NCBI GenBank assembly: GCA_903929765.1
Contig: CAIYVX010000055.1
Span: 1 to 64,000, forward strand
Reading direction: 5' to 3'
Origin: an uncultured Planctomycetia bacterium
GTDB taxonomy: Bacteria > Planctomycetota > Phycisphaerae > FEN-1346 > JAACEH01
Length of the DNA stretch: 64,000 nt
Position numbers and translations under genes: made by a program. The notes under the pieces were generated by a model. The model was not told the origin of the DNA. It ran no database searches and was given only the letters and a program-made list of their open reading frames with translations. Shown piece by piece: positions 24,404 through 32,354 of the stretch. Within the stretch, counting starts at the first letter, position 1, and every line of letters starts with the position of its first letter.

Positions 24404-26021
24404 GCTGACCATCGACAATCGGCCGGTGGAAGCGGCGGCGGGGACGACCATCCTAGCGGCGGCGGCCCAGGTCGGCATCCGGATTCCGACGCTCTGCCAT
24501 CTGGCGGCCCGGGAGCCGGAGACGTCGTGCTACGTCTGCGTCGTGCAGATCGAGGGGCGGCGCGAGTTAAGCCCGGCCTGTGCGACGCGGGTGACGGCCG
24601 GCATGGTGGTCGAGACGCAGACGGAGGACGTGCGGCGGGCGCGGCAAACGGCGCTGGAGTTGCTGCTTTCGGATCATGCGGGCGATTGCGTAGGACCGTG
24701 TACGCTGGGTTGTCCGGCGCATCTGGAAATTGCGGATTTTATCGCGGCCCTGCGCGGCGGCGACGGGCGGAGTGCGGCAGGGCTGGTGGTGCGCGGGTTG
24801 GCTCTGCCGGCGACGCTGGGTCACATCTGTCCTGGTTTTTGCGAAGGCGCCTGCCGGCGGAAAGCCCTCGACGAGGCGGTGGCGATTCGGGAGTTGCATC
24901 GCTATGTGGCGGAGACGGACCTGGAGTTGACGGCGCCGTACGATCCTCCCTGCGCGGCGGCGACAGGCAGGCGGGCCGCGGTGGTGGGGGCGGGGCCGGC
25001 GGGGTTGGCGGCGGCGCTGCATCTGCGGCAACTTGGCCACGAGTGTACGGTTTTCGAGGCGCAGAAGGAGTTGGGCGGGGCGCTGCGGACGGGCTTGCCG
25101 GAGTGGCGATTGCCGCGAAAAATTCTCGACGGCGAGATCGAGCGGCTGCGGCGGCTGGGCGTGAAGTTTCAGACCGGCGAGAAGCTGGGCGAAAATCTTT
25201 CGCTGGATCGGCTGCGGGCGGAATATGGAGCGGTGCTGCTGGCGCTGGGGACGCAGAAGGCGGGCGGGCCGGCTGATCCGCGGGCGGAGCATGTGGCGGG
25301 GTCGGGTGCGGCGCTGGATTTGGCGCTGGTGAAATCCCTGGGCCTTGAAACCGGGCCGCGCGGGGTCAAGGTTGAGCGCGAGGCGATGGCGACGAATCTA
25401 CCGGGAGTTTTTGCGGCGGGGAATCTGGTGAGCGGCGCGCAGTATGCGGTTCATGCCGTTGCGGGCGGACGGCGGGCGGCGGTGGCGATGGACGCGCACT
25501 TGCGTGGTCAGGCGTTGGGCCATCGGCCGCACGAAGTTCACTCGCTCCTGGGGCATCTTAAGGAAAGCGAAGTGGCGCGGCTGCGGGCGTTTGCCGATCC
25601 GGCGCAGCGGGAAGCGGCGGAAGATCTGACGGCGGCGCAGGCGGCGGTCGAGGCGCGGAGGTGTCTTGATTGCGATTGCCGCAAGCGTGATAATTGCTGT
25701 CTGCGGAAGTTAGGTGAGGAATACGGGGCCGCGGCGGCGCGATATCGCGGCGAGCGGCGCGAGTTCGAGCGCGACGCGACGCATCCGGAGGTGATTTACG
25801 AGGCGGGCAAGTGCATTCAGTGCGGCATCTGTCTGCGTCTGGCCGAGGAGGTGCGCGAGCCGCTGGGCTTGACGTTCATCGGTCGCGGATTCCGGGTTCG
25901 AGTGGCCGGGCCATTTGCGGCACATTTAGCCGATGCGCTGCACGAGGCGGCGCGGCGTGCGGCGGAGTCTTGTCCGACGGGGGCGCTGGCTTTGCGGCGC
26001 GGCGCACGGGATGGAACATAA
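24396..26021 (+). CDS. [2Fe-2S]-GltD-like FAD protein lacking second Rossmann motif
   Basis: 541 residues, overlapping the preceding gene by 8 bases. Residues 1-80 form a plant-type [2Fe-2S] domain (Cys34, 45, 48, 62). A GltD-type helical Fe-S segment follows (CVGPCTLGCP, CPGFCEGACRR), then one FAD-binding motif VVGAGPAGLAAAL and the closing GVFAAGNLVSGA strand, where the usual Asp is Asn. C-terminal cysteines (CLDCDC, CIQCGIC, CPTGAL) give further clusters. StnC/NfnB/GltD homologues have a second GxGxxG domain for NAD(P)H; here the chain passes straight from the first domain to the closing strand, so NAD(P)H binding is probably lost. The protein may be an FAD relay for the NADH module rather than a transhydrogenase (inference). 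Confidence 0.8.
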   Translation: MVKLTIDNRPVEAAAGTTILAAAAQVGIRIPTLCHLAAREPETSCYVCVVQIEGRRELSPACATRVTAGMVVETQTEDVRRARQTALELLLSDHAGDCVGPCTLGCPAHLEIADFIAALRGGDGRSAAGLVVRGLALPATLGHICPGFCEGACRRKALDEAVAIRELHRYVAETDLELTAPYDPPCAAATGRRAAVVGAGPAGLAAALHLRQLGHECTVFEAQKELGGALRTGLPEWRLPRKILDGEIERLRRLGVKFQTGEKLGENLSLDRLRAEYGAVLLALGTQKAGGPADPRAEHVAGSGAALDLALVKSLGLETGPRGVKVEREAMATNLPGVFAAGNLVSGAQYAVHAVAGGRRAAVAMDAHLRGQALGHRPHEVHSLLGHLKESEVARLRAFADPAQREAAEDLTAAQAAVEARRCLDCDCRKRDNCCLRKLGEEYGAAAARYRGERREFERDATHPEVIYEAGKCIQCGICLRLAEEVREPLGLTFIGRGFRVRVAGPFAAHLADALHEAARRAAESCPTGALALRRGARDGT

Positions 26022-26030
26022 AGGGCGGCG

Positions 26031-27335
26031 ATGAAAATCATTTACCTGGCGGCGGGGGCGGGCGGGTTCTATTGCGGGGCTTGTGCCCGCGACGTGGCGC
26101 TGGCTCGCGGGTTGATCCGTCGGGGCCATGATTGCCTGATGCTGCCGCTCTACACGCCGTTGGAGACGGACGGCCCGGACCCGAGCGCGGGGCGGGTTTT
26201 CTACGGCGGCCTGGCGGCCTATCTCGAACAGAAATCAGGATTTTTTCGCCGGCGCTGGCCGCTGGTGGACCGGCTGCTCGATCAGCCGTGGCTGCTGCGG
26301 GCCGTGGCCCGGCGGGCGATCGACACTCGGCCGGAGGATCTCGGGGAGATGACCGTTTCGGTGCTGCGCGGGGCCGAGGGGCGGCAGGCGAAGGAACTCC
26401 AGCGGTTGCTGGAATTCCTCGACAGCCAGGGCCGGCCGGACGTGGTGAACCTGAGCAACGCGATGTTGTCAGCGGTGGCGGGGCCGATCAAGGAACGGTT
26501 CAAAGTTCCGGTGGTCTCGACGCTCCAGGGCGAGGAGGATTTCGTCAATCGGCTGCCCGAGCCGCATCGCGCGGAAGCCTGGCGGCTGCTGCGGCGCCAC
26601 GCCGAGAAGATTGACCTGTTCATCGCTCCGAGCGAATCTTATGCCGACGAGGCGGCGGTGATGCTGGGTGTGCCGCGCGCGCGGCTGCGGGCGGTTCGGC
26701 CGGGGGTTGATACGGCGGTCTATCGCCCGGCGGCGGAGGGGTCGGGTTCGACAGGCTCACCGCGGCCGGGGCGGCGGATCGGTTGCGTGTCACGGTGTTC
26801 GCCGAACAAGGGGACAGATTTGCTGTGCGAGGCGTTTGCGGCGCTCGAGGCGCGGCAACCGGGCCGGACGACGCTGGCTCTGGCGGGGCAGGTGGGGACG
26901 GCGGACCGGGCGTGGTACGAAGCGTTGCGGGATGGTCTGGCCCGGCGCGGATTGGCCGAGCGGGTGGAGTTTTGCGGCGAGTTGGAACTGGCGGAAAAAG
27001 TTGCGTTCCTTCAGGGCCTCGACGTGTTCGCGCAGCCGAGCCGATTTGCGGAGCGGCGCGGGATGGCGGCGCTGGAGGCGCTGGCCTGTGGCGTGCCGAT
27101 TGTCGTGCCGCGTTCGGGGATTTTTCCGGAAATGGTTGAACTGACCGGCGGCGGGGTGGTGGTCGAACCGGAGAACGCGGTGGCGCTGGCCGAGGCGTTG
27201 GGGCGGGTTTTGGACGATCCGGCCGAGAGGGAGCGGATGTCCAGGGCGGCGCGGGCGGGGGTTGAGAAATACTTTTCGGCAGATATTATGACCGAGGCGA
27301 CGGTGGCGGTTTATCGCGAAATAGTTCTGTCGTAG
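26031..27335 (+). CDS. GT4-type glycosyltransferase
   Basis: 434 residues with a GT-B fold. The N-terminal domain begins MKIIYLAAGAGGFYCG; the C-terminal domain has CVSRCSPNKGTDLL, the R/K-region, and the sugar-nucleotide motif EALACGVPIVVPRSG preceded by FAERRGMAALEAL (ExxxxxxxE). It should transfer a sugar from a nucleotide donor to a lipid, glycan or protein acceptor at the cytoplasmic membrane face. It starts 9 bases after the FAD protein gene and may be the last member of that operon. A short SGSTGSPRPG linker encoded around 26750-26770 resembles a translated repeat remnant between the domains. Confidence 0.85.
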   Translation: MKIIYLAAGAGGFYCGACARDVALARGLIRRGHDCLMLPLYTPLETDGPDPSAGRVFYGGLAAYLEQKSGFFRRRWPLVDRLLDQPWLLRAVARRAIDTRPEDLGEMTVSVLRGAEGRQAKELQRLLEFLDSQGRPDVVNLSNAMLSAVAGPIKERFKVPVVSTLQGEEDFVNRLPEPHRAEAWRLLRRHAEKIDLFIAPSESYADEAAVMLGVPRARLRAVRPGVDTAVYRPAAEGSGSTGSPRPGRRIGCVSRCSPNKGTDLLCEAFAALEARQPGRTTLALAGQVGTADRAWYEALRDGLARRGLAERVEFCGELELAEKVAFLQGLDVFAQPSRFAERRGMAALEALACGVPIVVPRSGIFPEMVELTGGGVVVEPENAVALAEALGRVLDDPAERERMSRAARAGVEKYFSADIMTEATVAVYREIVLS

Positions 27336-27352
27336 CACCTCAAAGGATTGTC

Positions 27353-29188
27353 ATGGCGATTCAGCGGCGAAAAGAGAGTTTGAAATCGGAGGCGGCTGCG
27401 GGCGGGTCGGCAGCGCTGCGGTGGGCCACGGTGCTCGCGGTTGCCGTGGCGCTGCTGGTGCTGAAGGTGGTGTTGGCCGAGAGTATCACGGGACCGTGGT
27501 TTGAGCCGGATGAAACGACCTATGCCCTTCAGGGCTACCATGTGGCGCACGGCGAACTGTCGTGGCACCATCCGTTTCGCGGCATGGGCAATCCGGGCTA
27601 TGGGTATTTTCTGGCCGGGCCGTGGCTGGCGGCCGGGGAGAGCACGCCGGCGTTTCTCCGGACGGCGCTGGCGGCGAATGCGGCGCTGGCGGCGCTGGGG
27701 GCGATCCTGGGCTATCTGGTGCTGCGGCGCTGGTTCGGCCACTGGCCGTCGTTGGCGGGGATGGCGGCGATGGCGCTCTACGCGCCGGTATTTATTTATG
27801 GCTTTGCGATGCTGAGCGAGAATCTGTTTTTTCCGCTCGGCCTCTTGGCGATTCTGGCGGCGCAGCGGGCGTCGGCCACGGGCCGGTGGTACTGGTGGCT
27901 GGCGCTGGCGGTGGTCACGGTTCTGGCGACGGCCGTGCGCCTCATGGGGGCGGCGGCGATGGGGGCGGCGCTCGTGGCGGCGGTCTGGGTGCTAGTGCGG
28001 GAGCGGCGCTGGCGGAACGTGATGCCACCGGCTATTGTTCTGTTAGTATTTATTGTTGTATATATGGCGGGCAATCGCCTGGTCGGCTATAGCATGAACT
28101 GGACCGAGATCTGTACTCTCGTCAGCGACCTGTGGCAGAATCCGTCGCGTCTGTGGGGCTTTGCGGGGGCGTTCGGGTTTGGCGCGGCCTATGTCGTGCT
28201 GGCCTCGGCGGCGCTGCCGCTGGCGGCGCTGGTTTACTCGCTCTACTCGCTTCGTGATCTGCGGCGGACGCTCGACCCGGCGCTGGTTTTCGTGGCGTTG
28301 ACGTGCCTGTTGACGTTGCTGGGTTTTTCGCTGGTGATCGGCGTTTCGTTCAGCGAGAACGTCGATTCGCGGCTCTACGGCCGCTATCTCGACGTGGTGG
28401 CCATGCTGGTGATCGGCTGCGGCCTGGCCCGGCTCGCATCGGGCGACTTGTGGCAGCGGCGGACGGTGGTGATCATGGTGATTGCCGGCGGGCTGCTGGC
28501 GGCGGCCCTGGTGACGCTGCGGACAGAGAACGCGGGCTACTCGCAGACCTTCGGGGCGTACTATTTTCTCCAGCACCCAATGGATTCTTTGGTGAACGAC
28601 TCATCGGTGTTTCTGCAATTGGTTGGAAAAGTGGCATCGTGGCATGGCGGCCTGATGTGGCGGATGGGCCTGATGGGCGTGCTGGCGGCAGTGCTGGTGA
28701 TTGCGGCGTTGCTGCGGCGCTGGCCCGTGGCGGCGGTGCTGGTGGTCGTGGCGGCGCTGGCGGGCAACACCTGGGCGGCCTACGGCGAATTGGCCGACTT
28801 CCGCCAGGGTTTCGAGTTTTATCACGACTTCGGGCGAGCGGTCTCGCCGATCCTGCTGGACCATTTCCGAGCCTATCCGGATCAGCCGCGACTGGTTTAC
28901 GTGGACAAGTTGCCGCTCACGGATGATGTCGGGGCGACGAATCTGACGCGGATGTTCGGCATTTGCGGCATGGAGTTGTGGACGCCCAGCGTGACGGCGT
29001 ACGAAGTGACGACGGAGCGGCGCTTTCCGCCGCAGGCGCTGGTTTACAGCCTCCAGCCGCTGGAGAAGCAGGGGCAGATCCTGGGCCAAAGATTCACGGA
29101 GGTTTACTGCCACGAGGGCACGGTACTCCGTCTTTACGTTACGGCGCCGCCGGCGGCGAAGGAAACCGAAGGCTTGATTTCCCACTAG
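27353..29188 (+). CDS. Polytopic membrane glycosyltransferase, GT39/PMT-like
   Basis: 611 residues with about ten to twelve hydrophobic helices. After the first helix comes FEPDETTYA at about residues 50-58, corresponding to the acidic catalytic loop of GT39/ArnT/PMT enzymes, which use polyprenyl-phosphate sugars at the periplasmic face. The C-terminal 100 residues form a soluble domain (ending in a YVTAPPAAKE tail). ATG 27353 follows AAGGATTGTC. It lies 17 bases after a GT4 gene, so the two probably act in the same glycan or lipid pathway, and the polyprenyl synthetase further upstream could feed the carrier (weak inference). The 3' end overlaps the tRNA-Arg promoter. Confidence 0.75.
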   Translation: MAIQRRKESLKSEAAAGGSAALRWATVLAVAVALLVLKVVLAESITGPWFEPDETTYALQGYHVAHGELSWHHPFRGMGNPGYGYFLAGPWLAAGESTPAFLRTALAANAALAALGAILGYLVLRRWFGHWPSLAGMAAMALYAPVFIYGFAMLSENLFFPLGLLAILAAQRASATGRWYWWLALAVVTVLATAVRLMGAAAMGAALVAAVWVLVRERRWRNVMPPAIVLLVFIVVYMAGNRLVGYSMNWTEICTLVSDLWQNPSRLWGFAGAFGFGAAYVVLASAALPLAALVYSLYSLRDLRRTLDPALVFVALTCLLTLLGFSLVIGVSFSENVDSRLYGRYLDVVAMLVIGCGLARLASGDLWQRRTVVIMVIAGGLLAAALVTLRTENAGYSQTFGAYYFLQHPMDSLVNDSSVFLQLVGKVASWHGGLMWRMGLMGVLAAVLVIAALLRRWPVAAVLVVVAALAGNTWAAYGELADFRQGFEFYHDFGRAVSPILLDHFRAYPDQPRLVYVDKLPLTDDVGATNLTRMFGICGMELWTPSVTAYEVTTERRFPPQALVYSLQPLEKQGQILGQRFTEVYCHEGTVLRLYVTAPPAAKETEGLISH

Positions 29189-29201
29189 AAATGGGTACGA
29201 T
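29174..29201 (+). promoter_or_regulatory. Sigma-70-type promoter of tRNA-Arg
   Basis: TTGATT at 29174-29179, a 16-base spacer and TACGAT at 29196-29201, with the start expected near 29208, about 10 bases before the tRNA. The -35 element lies inside the end of the preceding gene. Confidence 0.6.
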
Positions 29202-29217
29202 GATACGGTACGAGTGC

Positions 29218-29294
<77 letters not shown>

Positions 29295-29303
29295 TAAGAC
29301 ATA

Positions 29304-29345
29304 AGACGCCCATGGTCAGTCAATGACCGTGGGCGTCTTTGTTGT
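29304..29345 (+). terminator. Rho-independent terminator after tRNA-Arg
   Basis: AGACGCCCATGGTCA and TGACCGTGGGCGTCT form a 15-bp stem with one T-G pair and a 5-base loop, followed by TTGTTGT. It begins 10 bases after the tRNA and separates it from the convergent gene ending at 29427. Confidence 0.9.
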
Positions 29346-29426
29346 GCTGTAGTAACGACTTGCGCACGTTTACCGCGCCGCGGCACGGGTAGCTCTGCCC
29401 CCTCAAAGCCAATCGTTAACAGTAGA

Positions 29427-32354
29427 TTATCTGCCAGGTGCTCGGCCGGTGAGATCTTTGTAGGCCTGGGCGGCCGTTGGAGCCACTTCGTGATCGGGAA
29501 AGCGCTGGACGATGGTCAGGAAGAGCTTGGCGGCCTCGTTCTTGCCGCCGGTATCGCGATTGTGGTTCCCATCGGCCAGGAGGACGTTGGGCATCCAGAG
29601 AAGTTCGTTGTAGTTGGCCTTCAGGAGGCCCACGGCTCGCTGGAAGGCCACTTGGTCGCGAGCGCAGAGCGCCACGGCGGCATTGGTCAGTCGCTCATCA
29701 TTCTGGTAATGGTTGGGCCAGAGCGGGTAGACTTCGAACCACATGGCGTTGTCCACGCGCTGGCCCAGACCGCCGTAGCCGGAGTCGAGGTCGTTGACCA
29801 TCAGGTAGAGGCGCCGTTGTTCGGGTGTGGGTTGCACGGTGGGCGTGGGCAGATTCTTCGACTTGTAGGGCAGGCCGTACTTGAGGGTCGAAGAGGTTTT
29901 GACGCCGCCGGCCTGGACGGCCTTGGCAATGGACGCCTTGACGCGGTCGATAAACACCTGGGGGCTGTTGAGGAGGAGCGTGCTGGAAATCATGTCGTCA
30001 ATATGATGGGCATAGAGTATGTTCGACCAGCCTCCGCTCATCTCGGCCGCCACGCGATCGACGGGGGCATAGCCGACGGTTCCAAGGAAGAGACTGCGAG
30101 ACCACCGGGACACGAAGATAGTGCCCGTGGTCCCGATTTCGTACTTCGGATGACGTTTGGCGATCTCGTCGAACTTCTGCAGGGCTAAGTCCTGATTCTT
30201 ATAGCGCGCCCAGATACCAGCCACGCTGATGCGGATGCGGTCCGCCTCGTCCCAGCCGTTGTACCTGGCGGCGAGGTTCTCCAGCAACTTGACCTCGGCG
30301 TCGGGCTTGGGTTCCTTTTTCTGCTGCTCAGCGACGGTGATCCAGCAAAAGACCTCACCCGTCAAAGACCGGTAGAGCGGATCAGCGGCCTTGTCGCCGA
30401 GAATCGTGAGCATTTCGTCGGCGGCTTCTTGCCACTTCTCCTGGGCGGCAAAACGGCGCGACATAAACGCCCGCAGGTCGGCCCCGGGCACGCCGTCGCC
30501 GACCGACTTCGCCGCCGCGACGAGGAAGGTCCGGGTTTCGTCGAGTTTGTTCTGAACAGCCAGAGCATTGGCCGCGCCGAAAACGTAATCCCGCCACGAG
30601 GGCGAGAATCGGAACCGCCGTACGAGTTTGTCGTAGGCGGCAAAGGCGTCGGCGGTTCTGGACACCCCGGCATAGGCGGCGCCGGCGGTGGTCAGACTGG
30701 TCTCGGCCGCGGAATGATAGGGCGCCTTGTCGGCCAGCAGGACGTAGAGTTCCGCGGCCAAGTCAACCTTGCCGGCTTTCTTCAGGGCCTCGGCCAACTC
30801 CAGCACCGCCGCAGCGCCATGCGGGCTGGAGGGAAACTCGGCGAAAAGCTTATCGATCCGCCGCCGCGCCGCTTCAACATTGCTCTCCTTGGCGTAGGAA
30901 ACGTATTCATCAAACACGGCTTTGGCCTTTGCGGTCGGCGAATCGTTGGTGGGCTGACCGAGGGCTTTGCGGGCCGCGTCGGCTTCGAGCGACGCCGGAT
31001 ACGCGGCGATGACCGCTTCCCGCACGCCCTTGACCGCCTCCGGCCGATTCGCCTTTTCAAACCGCTCGGCCAGCGGCAGAATCGCCTCGGCCACCCCGGC
31101 GTGATTCTTATACGTCTGGGTGATCTTGAGGCTTGCCGCCTGGGCCTCGTCGAGACGGTTGGCTGTCAACAGGTTCGCTACGCTGTCGAGCGCCGCCGCC
31201 AGCGCGACCGGCGATTCGGGAAAGGCCGTCGCCAACGCTTCATTGGCGGCATTTGCTCCATCGACGTTGCTGCTCTTGAGGCAGAGATTGCGCTTCTGTT
31301 CCAGGAGCGCCCGCGTCGCCGTTGGAAGGTTCGGCTGCGACAACAGCACATCGACCCGTTCCTGGGCCGCCTTGAAGTTGCCGGCCTGGCTTTCGTAATC
31401 CGCCAGCGTCTGGGTGTGGCGCGGTAGAACGAAGATGGCAAAGGTCTCCATGGCGCGGTGGAGGGCGTCGGCGGCTTCGGTGAATTTATTTTGCCGGGCC
31501 AGGAGGTCGGGACAGACGTCGAGCGCGCAATAGGCCGCATATTCCGACTTGGGCCGGTCCTTGATCATGGCTTCGGCTTTGGTCCTGGCCTCATCATAGG
31601 CCTCGGCCAGCGTCAGGTAGCGCAGTTCCAGCATCTTGAGACAGGGCCAGGCGGGCACCGTGGCAGGCACGTTTTTTGCCGTCGTGGCCCAGACTTTGGC
31701 TTCGCCCGCGTAGTCTTTCCGACTGCCCGCGCCGCGCTGAAGTACGTCAATCAGACCGCCGAGATTACGGTCGTCGGTCTCGGACAACGCCTGGCACCAC
31801 AGGGCGTCGGCGTCGGGGTTGCGTTTGAGTGCAATCAGGGCCAGACCGAGCGACTGGACGGCGTACTCGAAATTAGTATGTGCCTGGTCCCAGTATTTGT
31901 CGAGGTAGTCCTCCAGAACCACCCGCTGTTCCTCCGGCGGTGCCGGATGGGTGTAGTCGATGGCCCGGGCGACATAGGCCCAAGCCACCCCCTCCATACA
32001 CTGGCTCGTGGGGTAATTCTTCTTCATGACCGCAGCCAGAGCGTCGGCCTTGTCCTTCTGCCCCGCGGCCAGATAGCTGCCGATGGCGCCGGCCATGGCC
32101 TTGGGCACCAGGTCGCTGGACGGGTACTGTCGGACCAACGCCTCGAACATGGCGGCGGCCTCGGCCGTACGCCGGGTCTGGCTCAACGACTCCGCGTCGG
32201 AATACATCTTGTGCGCCTTATCGGCACGGGTCAGCGGCGCCGGCGGCGGCTGGGCGGGTTGAGCAGTTGTCGGCGGTTTCTGGGCCACGGCCGTCGCCGC
32301 CAGAAATCCCATGAGCAGCGCCACGCCCAGCAGTGTCGTAAAAAACGTTCTCAT
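29427..32354 (-). CDS. Secreted TPR-like repeat protein
   Basis: 975 residues. The N-terminal signal (TTLLGVALLMGFLAATAVAQ) is followed by a proline-rich linker and then helical repeats of the TPR/Sel1 kind throughout (for example AEAAAMFEALVRQYPSSDLVPKA and similar units with AxxxFxxxxxxYPxS). It should be periplasmic or outer-membrane associated and mediate protein contacts; no catalytic motif is visible. The start ATG lies in the four-base overlap with the upstream DUF4159 gene (same strand), so the pair is translationally coupled and probably functions together. The last 150 residues (LYLMVNDLDSGYGGLG) look like a separate domain that I cannot name. Confidence 0.75.
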   Translation of the reverse strand: MRTFFTTLLGVALLMGFLAATAVAQKPPTTAQPAQPPPAPLTRADKAHKMYSDAESLSQTRRTAEAAAMFEALVRQYPSSDLVPKAMAGAIGSYLAAGQKDKADALAAVMKKNYPTSQCMEGVAWAYVARAIDYTHPAPPEEQRVVLEDYLDKYWDQAHTNFEYAVQSLGLALIALKRNPDADALWCQALSETDDRNLGGLIDVLQRGAGSRKDYAGEAKVWATTAKNVPATVPAWPCLKMLELRYLTLAEAYDEARTKAEAMIKDRPKSEYAAYCALDVCPDLLARQNKFTEAADALHRAMETFAIFVLPRHTQTLADYESQAGNFKAAQERVDVLLSQPNLPTATRALLEQKRNLCLKSSNVDGANAANEALATAFPESPVALAAALDSVANLLTANRLDEAQAASLKITQTYKNHAGVAEAILPLAERFEKANRPEAVKGVREAVIAAYPASLEADAARKALGQPTNDSPTAKAKAVFDEYVSYAKESNVEAARRRIDKLFAEFPSSPHGAAAVLELAEALKKAGKVDLAAELYVLLADKAPYHSAAETSLTTAGAAYAGVSRTADAFAAYDKLVRRFRFSPSWRDYVFGAANALAVQNKLDETRTFLVAAAKSVGDGVPGADLRAFMSRRFAAQEKWQEAADEMLTILGDKAADPLYRSLTGEVFCWITVAEQQKKEPKPDAEVKLLENLAARYNGWDEADRIRISVAGIWARYKNQDLALQKFDEIAKRHPKYEIGTTGTIFVSRWSRSLFLGTVGYAPVDRVAAEMSGGWSNILYAHHIDDMISSTLLLNSPQVFIDRVKASIAKAVQAGGVKTSSTLKYGLPYKSKNLPTPTVQPTPEQRRLYLMVNDLDSGYGGLGQRVDNAMWFEVYPLWPNHYQNDERLTNAAVALCARDQVAFQRAVGLLKANYNELLWMPNVLLADGNHNRDTGGKNEAAKLFLTIVQRFPDHEVAPTAAQAYKDLTGRAPGR

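Noticed and set aside
24396-26021. Assignment of the NuoEF fusion and FAD protein as a complete Stn/Nfn-type bifurcating transhydrogenase
   Set aside because: The domain order is similar, but the NAD(P)H-binding half of the GltD-like subunit is missing, so NADP-dependent bifurcation is not supported.
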